From an uncultured Pirellulaceae bacterium (GTDB lineage: Bacteria > Planctomycetota > Planctomycetia > Pirellulales > Pirellulaceae), in NCBI GenBank assembly GCA_947258905.1, contig CAMYKF010000259.1, positions 1 through 19,797 on the forward strand: a DNA stretch of 19,797 nt. Direction: 5' to 3'. Positions 14,333-19,797 of this stretch are shown one piece after another; within the stretch, counting starts at the first letter, position 1; the number at the start of each line of letters is the position of its first letter. Made by a program: the position numbers and the translations under genes. Below the pieces are notes generated by a model. It had not been told where the DNA came from, made no database searches, and saw nothing but the letters and a program-made list of their open reading frames with translations.

Positions 14333-16336
14333 GTGATACAGCCGGACCTCAACGCGCTCGCGAGCACCATGAACGAAACTCCGCTGGTACTGGTCGGCAA
14401 GACCACCAGCGGTAGTCAGACCCGTTTCGAAATCAATGAACCCCGTTGTATCGTTGGATCGGGCCTGAATGCGCACCTCGTGATCGAGGGAGCAGGCCTC
14501 GAGCCGCATCACTGCGAGATCGTACGCAATCCCGCCGGTGTCTTTGTCCGGCAGATGGCCGATGGCATGAGTGTCAACGGTCTCCCCTTAGCCGAAGCCT
14601 GGCTGTTTCCCGGCGACGTGATCCAACTGGGCGATGTCCAGCTGCAAGTCGAACAACCCGGGCTGGCCGGTATGCAAGTCTCGGTTAGTGAGTCACCGCA
14701 AAACGTGCGCGTGGAAATGCAGGTGCCCGCCGTAGACATCGTGGAAAACAACGCCCCTCCGCAAGTTGAACCGCCGGTTGCCGCATCACCGCATCCCGTC
14801 GCCGAATGCGATCCCGGCGTAGCCGTAGAAAACACTGACCCGCAACCCGTCGAACTGCCCGAAACTCGCAACCAGGGCGAAAACGCATCCGCTTGGGAAC
14901 TGCAGCCGGATCCTGTGCATGAACCAGTGGCCGAACCAACGCCGGTCGAGTCTCTGGAACCGCTGGCCGGGCAACCAATCGACGACTTTGTTATCCCGGA
15001 ATTGCCAGAGGAAGCGATAGAGGAGGTGAGTGAATTCGCGGTCGAGCCGGTTATGGAACAACCCGTGTTGGAACAACCTGTAACGGACCAGCCCGTCGAA
15101 AAAGCCAGTGACTGGTCGGCTCCGCATCCGGCCGCCACAGAGGATGACGCCTTTAACGACATCGACCAGAACCTATCGTCTGGTTGGCAGGATCCCGCTG
15201 CTGACGATCAGGCACAGGCCAGCTGGCTGGAAGAACTTTACCATTCGGCCGCCGGCCAACTCGATACCCTGGAGGGCAATCTATCCGGTGAATCCGACGT
15301 TGCACCGTCCGCTGACGTCGCGTCCCCGGCTGTCGAATCACAGGGCTGGCAGTCTGTTTCACCGGTAGATGAGATGCACGCCGGTATCGACAACTCGCAA
15401 CCGGATGCTGGCACTCAGCAAGTTTCGGAAGCAACCGCGTCGATTCTGGAACAGATCGAGGAAAAACTGGCCAGCGAGGACCTGTTCGATGATTCTCCTG
15501 AGCCGAATGCACAACAGGTAGAAGCCGAGTCTGCGGAATTCGAACCGGTTATGACCAGCGAGCCGGAAGCACCGCAATCGGTCGAAGCCAGCCCCGCACC
15601 GCCGCAGGAATCGGTTGCCGATGTTCTGGCACGCATGCGAGCCAGCGGAAAGCTGGAACAGCCGTTGCCAGACGAAGACCGTTATGATGCAGTTTCTGCC
15701 ATGCCGGAACCGGAGACACCGCAGGCTGAGATTCCCGCGGACATTCAAGCCGCCGCTGCGAACAATGTTGGTGGTGACGATTCGGTAAAGGATTACATGA
15801 ATGAACTGATGGGCCGGCTGCGTGGTCCCGGCGATGCCGGTGCCGCAGCCTATGCCGCGGCGCAACCGGCGCCTGTCGCAGCGCCCGTTGCTGCTCAAGA
15901 GCAAGCCGAGCCCGCTCTGCCGGAAGTGGACCTGAGCGACCTGATGCCGGAAAATCCGCTGAGTCCCAGCGAATACAAGCCGGGAAAAGTAGCGCCGGAA
16001 AAGACGTCAACTCTCGACGCACTTCGCCAGGTGGCCAACCAGTCCGTGCAGAATGCCATTCAAAAGAGTGCGCGCAAAAAGAACTTGAACAACAGCCTGA
16101 TCTATCTGGCGGGAACCGGTCTCGCGTTTTTCCTGAGCGTCGTTTTGTTTATGCTCAGTAGCAAGATGTTCGATGTCAGCTTCCTGCTGGCAATACTCTT
16201 CGCTGTTCTCTGTGCGGCCTCGGGCTTCATGTTTATGTCGACCAACATAGCCAAGGAGAAGATGGCGCAGGCCAGGGAAAAGGTGGCACCCCCCCGGGAG
16301 CGAGGCAAGGGCGAAGCGGCTGAAGAGTCAGCCTGA
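14333..16336 (+). CDS. FHA-domain protein with long acidic linker and two C-terminal membrane helices
   Basis: A 667-residue protein. An FHA fold covers about 17-108: CIVGSGLNAHLVI (39-51), LEPHHCEI (56-63) and VNGLPL (81-86). The phosphothreonine-binding Arg of the usual GR motif is Ser43 and the Ser of the SxxH motif is Glu57, while His60 and Asn82-Gly83 remain. Residues 110-560 are a Pro/Glu/Val/Ala-rich disordered linker with an EQPV repeat near 240-250 and two short helical motifs, SVADVLARM (427-435) and SVKDYMNELMGRLRG (484-498). Membrane helices lie at about 589-609 and 615-635, then a charged tail to 667. The GTG start follows AAGGA by 8 nt; ATG 14369 is possible. Probably a membrane-anchored scaffold; function unknown. 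Confidence 0.82.
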   Translation: MIQPDLNALASTMNETPLVLVGKTTSGSQTRFEINEPRCIVGSGLNAHLVIEGAGLEPHHCEIVRNPAGVFVRQMADGMSVNGLPLAEAWLFPGDVIQLGDVQLQVEQPGLAGMQVSVSESPQNVRVEMQVPAVDIVENNAPPQVEPPVAASPHPVAECDPGVAVENTDPQPVELPETRNQGENASAWELQPDPVHEPVAEPTPVESLEPLAGQPIDDFVIPELPEEAIEEVSEFAVEPVMEQPVLEQPVTDQPVEKASDWSAPHPAATEDDAFNDIDQNLSSGWQDPAADDQAQASWLEELYHSAAGQLDTLEGNLSGESDVAPSADVASPAVESQGWQSVSPVDEMHAGIDNSQPDAGTQQVSEATASILEQIEEKLASEDLFDDSPEPNAQQVEAESAEFEPVMTSEPEAPQSVEASPAPPQESVADVLARMRASGKLEQPLPDEDRYDAVSAMPEPETPQAEIPADIQAAAANNVGGDDSVKDYMNELMGRLRGPGDAGAAAYAAAQPAPVAAPVAAQEQAEPALPEVDLSDLMPENPLSPSEYKPGKVAPEKTSTLDALRQVANQSVQNAIQKSARKKNLNNSLIYLAGTGLAFFLSVVLFMLSSKMFDVSFLLAILFAVLCAASGFMFMSTNIAKEKMAQAREKVAPPRERGKGEAAEESA

Positions 16337-16381
16337 ACGGCTCGCGTACATCCAATCCCCCGGTGACGCTTAACCCGCCGG

Positions 16382-17386
16382 TCACTGGCTGAGCGATGCA
16401 AAATCGCGCAACGTAAAATCGATCGTGGCTTCGCCTAACAGGGTCGCCAGCGCTCGCAAGGCGATTCCCATGCCATCGGGGCCGCTAAACCCGCCGAACT
16501 GACCGCCGCCACGCAAATGCGGTTCCAGGTCCATAAAGAAACCCGGTACGCCACGCGCCCGCATCCGCTGGACCACTTGCGGCAAATGCTGCTTCAACAG
16601 GCGGAACACTTCCAGATGGTTGCCGGACCCCATGTCCACGGGCACAAAGTGGTCCAGGGCTTCCTCGTCGACATAGCGACCGCGGGCTTCTTGTCCCGCA
16701 GATTCGGCTGACAGATAGTCCTTGATGTGCATCCAGCCCAGACCTGGCAACATCGCCTGAAATTGTTCAAGGATTTGCTGTGGCGCGAATCCCTGAGTGA
16801 CCAGATTACCGCCGTCAAAAACCAGCACCAGTGCCGGGTGATTCAATGACTGGTGGATGTGTGACAGGATGTCACCGCTGTGTCCGATCAGATTCGCTTC
16901 CACTTCCAGGCCAAAAGTCAGCCCCCGCGCGTCGCAGGCGTCGGCGATCTGTCCCAGCTGGTCGATCGCCTGCGACAGCCACGGCTGGTGATCCGTGTCA
17001 CGCGGATGGTAAAAGGAAAAGCCGCGGATCAACCGGCACTGGAATTTTTCTGCAGCATCGCAAGCCACCTGAACTTCCGAATTCAGATATTCATGAAACG
17101 GCACGTAACGGTTGCCGGTTCCATCGTCGAAGTCCGCGATCTTGACCTTGCCGACAGGCGAACCGATCGAGGAGATGTTCAGGCCGTAATCGCCGAGGCG
17201 CCTGCGCACGTGCTCACTCTCTGTTTCATCCAGTTCCAGCACATTGCGAATGCCCTTGCCGGCGTCGATAAAACGGATCGAGAGGTATTGCAGTCCCAAC
17301 GCGGCCATCGCCGCAAATTGCTGGTCGATGGTTTTGTCGAGCGCCGCTTCGTCGGCAAATCCGGAGATGATGACTTCGTGATTCAC
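16382..17386 (-). CDS. Sugar phosphate isomerase/epimerase-like TIM-barrel protein
   Basis: A 334-residue protein of the xylose-isomerase-like TIM barrel family (AP_endonuc_2 type). Likely divalent-metal ligands are E161 or E163 in LEVEAN, D191 in VFDGGN, H220 in MHIKDY and E288 in MDLEPHL, the standard Glu-Asp-His-Glu pattern at the barrel C-terminal ends. It probably isomerises or epimerises a free or phosphorylated sugar or a polyol acid; the substrate is unknown. The start is GTG at 17386, 14 bp after the queF stop, so it is likely translated from the queF transcript. An open frame extends to 17596 over queF in another frame but lacks family resemblance and is rejected. It converges with the FHA gene, leaving 45 bp. 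Confidence 0.85.
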   Translation of the reverse strand: MNHEVIISGFADEAALDKTIDQQFAAMAALGLQYLSIRFIDAGKGIRNVLELDETESEHVRRRLGDYGLNISSIGSPVGKVKIADFDDGTGNRYVPFHEYLNSEVQVACDAAEKFQCRLIRGFSFYHPRDTDHQPWLSQAIDQLGQIADACDARGLTFGLEVEANLIGHSGDILSHIHQSLNHPALVLVFDGGNLVTQGFAPQQILEQFQAMLPGLGWMHIKDYLSAESAGQEARGRYVDEEALDHFVPVDMGSGNHLEVFRLLKQHLPQVVQRMRARGVPGFFMDLEPHLRGGGQFGGFSGPDGMGIALRALATLLGEATIDFTLRDFASLSQ

Positions 17387-17400
17387 GCCGGCCTGTCGGA

Positions 17401-17757
17401 TCAACTTTCGGGATAATGGACCGTAATCGTGGAACTGATGCCGCCCCGCGGAGTGAACTCGGCCGTCAGCAAGACCATCCGCGGTTCGACCACCGCTACA
17501 AAGTCGTCGAGAATGCGATTGGTGATGTCTTCGTAGAAAATGCCCTCGTTGCGAAAGCACTGCAAGTACAATTTGAGGCTTTTCAATTCCACGCACTTCG
17601 TATCAGGAATATATTCAAACGCCAGAGCTCCAAAATCCGGCTGGCCCGTTTTGGGGCAGACCGATGTGAACTCGGGGCATTCAATTTCGATCAAATAGTC
17701 GCGACCCGGGAACTGGTTCTCAAACGTCTCCAGCTTGTCGCGATATTGAGTGCTCAT
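17401..17757 (-). CDS. queF: NADPH-dependent 7-cyano-7-deazaguanine (preQ0) reductase
   Basis: Reduces preQ0 to preQ1 in queuosine synthesis, a rare nitrile-to-amine reaction. At 118 residues it is the short unimodular type I QueF (B. subtilis-like). FTSVCPKTGQPDF (30-42) holds the catalytic Cys34 and Asp41, and ELKSLKLYL (57-65) is the QueF signature for NADPH binding. Start at ATG 17757 with GGAG 8 nt upstream; the frame is open to 17802 but without a ribosome site. It diverges from queE across 80 bp and is followed by the sugar isomerase-like gene. Confidence 0.96.
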   Translation of the reverse strand: MSTQYRDKLETFENQFPGRDYLIEIECPEFTSVCPKTGQPDFGALAFEYIPDTKCVELKSLKLYLQCFRNEGIFYEDITNRILDDFVAVVEPRMVLLTAEFTPRGGISSTITVHYPES

Positions 17758-17837
17758 GGGCAGGGCTCCGGCATACGTTGCAGTCAGGCCGTATTGTGGC
17801 ATGATGAATCGACAACAAAAGGGGGTGCCGTGCCGGC

Positions 17838-18536
17838 ATGTTCATCTGCGAATTGTACAAGTCGATTCAGGGCGAGGGCCTGCTGACCGGGACCAAAAGC
17901 GTGTTTGTGCGCACCTCCGGCTGCAACCTGCGTTGCGACTTTTGCGATACCCCCTGGTCGTCATGGGAACCCGAAGGCGATCACGTTGCGGTCGAGGAAA
18001 TCGTGCAGCGCTGCGTCGATCTTGTCGCCGGCGACGATCAGGGATTTGTCGTACTCACCGGCGGCGAGCCGATGCTGCAAGACGATATCGTTCCCCTGAC
18101 CCAAAAACTGGCGAATGCCGATCTGCATATCACCATCGAGACTGCCGGCACCATCGATCGGCCGGTCCAATGCGATCTGATGTCGATCAGTCCCAAACTG
18201 GCCAACTCGACGTCACCCGTGGAAAGGGCAGGGCGGTGGGCTGAGAAACACGAACAGACTCGCCATCGCCCGCAAGTGATCGAAGCGTTGACCAGCCGTT
18301 ATCCATATCAACTGAAATTCGTCGTTGATCACCCCGATGACTGTGAGGAAATACTGGATTACCTGGAGCAATTTCCGAGTATCCCCGCCGACCGCGTTCT
18401 GTTAATGCCGCAAGGTGTCGATCAGGCCGAGTTGCAGGCCAGAGAACCCTGGATCCGCGAGTTCTGCGAGAAACACGGGTTTGGGTTTTGTCCGCGCATG
18501 CACATCGCCTGGTTCGGCAACAAGCGTGGAACGTAA
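17838..18536 (+). CDS. queE: 7-carboxy-7-deazaguanine synthase (radical SAM)
   Basis: Converts 6-carboxytetrahydropterin to 7-carboxy-7-deazaguanine, the ring-contraction step toward preQ0. It is 232 residues. The N-terminus FICELYKSIQGEG (2-14) is typical, and the iron-sulfur cysteines are C29, C33 and C36 in CNLRCDFC, the standard CxxxCxxC. GGEP (75-78) contacts AdoMet. The C-terminal WFGNKRGT is also QueE-like. Start at ATG 17838 with an AGGGGG run 12 nt upstream. queC and queD are not in the window. A weak promoter is TTGCAG, 16 bp, CATGAT in the shared region. Confidence 0.94.
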   Translation: MFICELYKSIQGEGLLTGTKSVFVRTSGCNLRCDFCDTPWSSWEPEGDHVAVEEIVQRCVDLVAGDDQGFVVLTGGEPMLQDDIVPLTQKLANADLHITIETAGTIDRPVQCDLMSISPKLANSTSPVERAGRWAEKHEQTRHRPQVIEALTSRYPYQLKFVVDHPDDCEEILDYLEQFPSIPADRVLLMPQGVDQAELQAREPWIREFCEKHGFGFCPRMHIAWFGNKRGT

Positions 18537-18583
18537 CTGAGTCAAGCGATGGAAGTATGCATTTCAAACCCAGCTGGCGATTT

Positions 18584-18605
18584 CGTAGTGGACGAGGCCA
18601 CTACG
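18584..18605. repeat. Perfect 8-bp hairpin between converging genes
   Basis: CGTAGTGG (18584-18591), a 6-nt loop, CCACTACG (18598-18605). It sits between the end of queE and the end of the opposing 117-aa gene. There is no T-run on either strand, so it is not a classical terminator; it may be a bidirectional stop or a dispersed palindrome. Confidence 0.6.
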
Positions 18606-18620
18606 CAGCAAAATTTACCT

Positions 18621-18974
18621 CTATTCATTCACAATGGCTTCCACCTCCCTTACCGCCGCTTTCAGGGAGGTCAGGGCCATCTGGAAATTGGTATGCGACG
18701 AAATCTCGGGCTGAATTTCTTCGAACAGCTGCATGGCGCCGCGGAGTCGCTTGAGTTTCTTTTTGGCCATCTTCAAATACGCGGCATCGTCATTTTGGAC
18801 CGAGGGGCCGCCCAGCGCCAGCATGTAGTCATACAAGTTCCGGTAGACTTCCCGCAATTCATCGTCTTCCTCCGCCTCGTCGCTGTGCTTCAGAAAGGTG
18901 CGCACCATCCAGATGTGACTGACGAGTTCATCCAGCCGGGCAACTTTTTCCGCGTCGGTCATAGGCTGATTCAC
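18621..18974 (-). CDS. 117-residue helical protein, function unknown
   Basis: I do not recognise this family. The product is all-helical by pattern, highly charged and cytoplasmic, with an aromatic-rich block HIWMVRTFLKH (20-30), an acidic patch DEAEEDDEL (32-40) and a basic patch KMAKKKLKRLR (68-78), then a C-terminal helix. No signal peptide or cysteines are present. The GTG start at 18974 has an excellent AGGAG 6 nt upstream, better than the ATG at 18962. It begins 9 bp after the aldolase stop, so the two form an operon and may act together, though co-location does not prove that. Confidence 0.8.
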   Translation of the reverse strand: MNQPMTDAEKVARLDELVSHIWMVRTFLKHSDEAEEDDELREVYRNLYDYMLALGGPSVQNDDAAYLKMAKKKLKRLRGAMQLFEEIQPEISSHTNFQMALTSLKAAVREVEAIVNE

Positions 18975-18983
18975 TGGTTGCTC

Positions 18984-19733
18984 CTAATCAAACGCGTCGC
19001 GAATCTGTCGCGCCGAATCGGCGATGAGTGCCGCATCCACGCCGACACAGATCAAATGGATGCCTCGATTAATCCACGTCCGGACGTCCTGCGGTGTCAT
19101 GCCAAAGAAACCCAGCGGCATCTGCTCTGCCTGGCACAGCGTCACAACGCGATCGATAGCCGCCACGACTTCGGGATCACCCACCTGGCCGGTCTTGCCG
19201 AAACTTGCCGACAGGTCGTGGGGTCCGACGAATACGCAATCGATCCCCTCGACAGCCAGAATGGATTCGATGTTTTCAACGGCGTGGCGATGTTCAGCCT
19301 GAATCACGACCAGTACATCGTCGTTGGCGGACGCCAGGTATTCCGCAGCGTGATGACCGTAGCCGTGAGCCCGGGCCAGACCGATGCCCCGCGACCCCAC
19401 CGGTGGATAACGGCACCAGTCCACAATTCGCGCAGCCTCTGCAGCCGTATTGACTCCAGGCACGATGATCCCGGCAGCGCCCAGATCCAGCGCCTGCTTG
19501 ATGGGAACTTCATCAATGGCCGGTACCCGCACCAGGCAACTGGCCCGATCGCCGACCGCTCGCAGGATGTCACCCAGGTTGGCGGCGTTGAAGGGTCCGT
19601 GCTCACCGTCGACAAAAACCCAGTCGAATCCGGCCAGCGCCATGATTTCGGCAATCTCGGGCGAAGGCAGCGTGATCATGGTGCCCACCAGCAACTGGCC
19701 TTCCCGCAATCGGGTTTTTAGGTTGACGCTCAA
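18984..19733 (-). CDS. HpcH/HpaI-family aldolase (class II, pyruvate-dependent)
   Basis: A 249-residue metal-dependent aldolase of the HpaI/GarL/RhmA group, which cleaves 2-oxo-3-deoxy acids to pyruvate or a related oxoacid and an aldehyde. GFDWVFVDGEHGP (35-47) holds the catalytic His45; R69 in LVRVP binds the oxoacid; metal ligands are E147 in QAEH and D173 in GPHDLS. YPPVGSRGIG (109-118) is the typical loop. The exact substrate (heptenedioate, glucarate or rhamnonate derivative) cannot be told. The start is TTG at 19733, because it gives the normal family N-terminus and no other start lies upstream in frame within the window; no Shine-Dalgarno is visible. The 117-aa gene follows 9 bp after its stop. 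Confidence 0.9.
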   Translation of the reverse strand: MSVNLKTRLREGQLLVGTMITLPSPEIAEIMALAGFDWVFVDGEHGPFNAANLGDILRAVGDRASCLVRVPAIDEVPIKQALDLGAAGIIVPGVNTAAEAARIVDWCRYPPVGSRGIGLARAHGYGHHAAEYLASANDDVLVVIQAEHRHAVENIESILAVEGIDCVFVGPHDLSASFGKTGQVGDPEVVAAIDRVVTLCQAEQMPLGFFGMTPQDVRTWINRGIHLICVGVDAALIADSARQIRDAFD

Positions 19734-19797
19734 GGTAATTCGCGGTTTTAACGTGTACGGACAGATGCCAATAATATGACCAGCAGTGGATTGTAGC

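Noticed and set aside
16360..16388. Hairpin CCGGTGAC/GTCACTGG between the FHA and sugar isomerase genes
   Set aside because: One G-U pair, a 13-nt loop, part of it inside coding sequence and no T-run; too weak to call a terminator.
17387..17596. 70-residue N-terminal extension of the sugar isomerase-like protein
   Set aside because: It overlaps queF in another frame and has no resemblance to the family.
17758..17837. preQ1 riboswitch between queF and queE
   Set aside because: The small conserved preQ1-I core is not seen on either strand, and the gap is too short for larger types with an expression platform.
18549..19721. 390-codon plus-strand frame opposite the aldolase and 117-aa genes
   Set aside because: A shadow frame; both minus-strand genes have better evidence.

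Overview
The window reads as ordinary chromosomal DNA from a moderately GC-rich, free-living bacterium, most likely a planctomycete of the Pirellulales type. That placement is inference. It rests on a Tat-exported prenyltransferase/squalene-oxidase-repeat protein, a long acidic FHA protein with two C-terminal membrane helices, often weak Shine-Dalgarno sites, many GTG/TTG starts, and a tiny lysine-rich protein. I see no phage, IS, integron, CRISPR or defence genes, no rRNA and no obvious tRNA.

Left part (1-8119): the 5' end of a probable small heat-shock protein gene runs leftward from a near-perfect sigma-54 promoter. It diverges from an exported S9 prolyl-oligopeptidase-family peptidase, which is followed after 21 bp by biosynthetic arginine decarboxylase (speA). 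The 3' end of speA overlaps an opposing alpha/beta-hydrolase gene by 53 bp. Further minus-strand genes encode a class I aminotransferase and PurF.

Middle part (8120-13839): trmB (tRNA m7G46 methyltransferase) lies downstream of a 33-codon gene for a very basic protein that has its own good sigma-70-type promoter and an intrinsic terminator. Next comes the Tat-exported prenyltransferase-like protein. A repeat-bearing gap precedes a nucleoside hydrolase, whose leader carries a 16-bp tandem duplication. Then come an exported HtrA/Deg serine protease and a DksA-type protein.

Right part (13840-19797): a divergent gap leads to the FHA membrane protein. A sugar isomerase/epimerase-like TIM barrel follows queF on the minus strand. 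queF and queE (7-deazaguanine/queuosine pathway) diverge across 80 bp. Last is a two-gene unit of an HpcH/HpaI-type aldolase and an unrecognised 117-residue helical protein.

Themes: tRNA modification (trmB, queE, queF), nucleotide and amine metabolism (purF, nucleoside hydrolase, speA, aminotransferase) and protein quality control (Hsp20-like, S9 peptidase, HtrA). No single new multi-gene system is evident. The best candidates for novelty are the 33-aa basic protein, the degenerate FHA protein with short linear motifs, the sigma-54 control of the heat-shock-like gene, and small intergenic palindromes.
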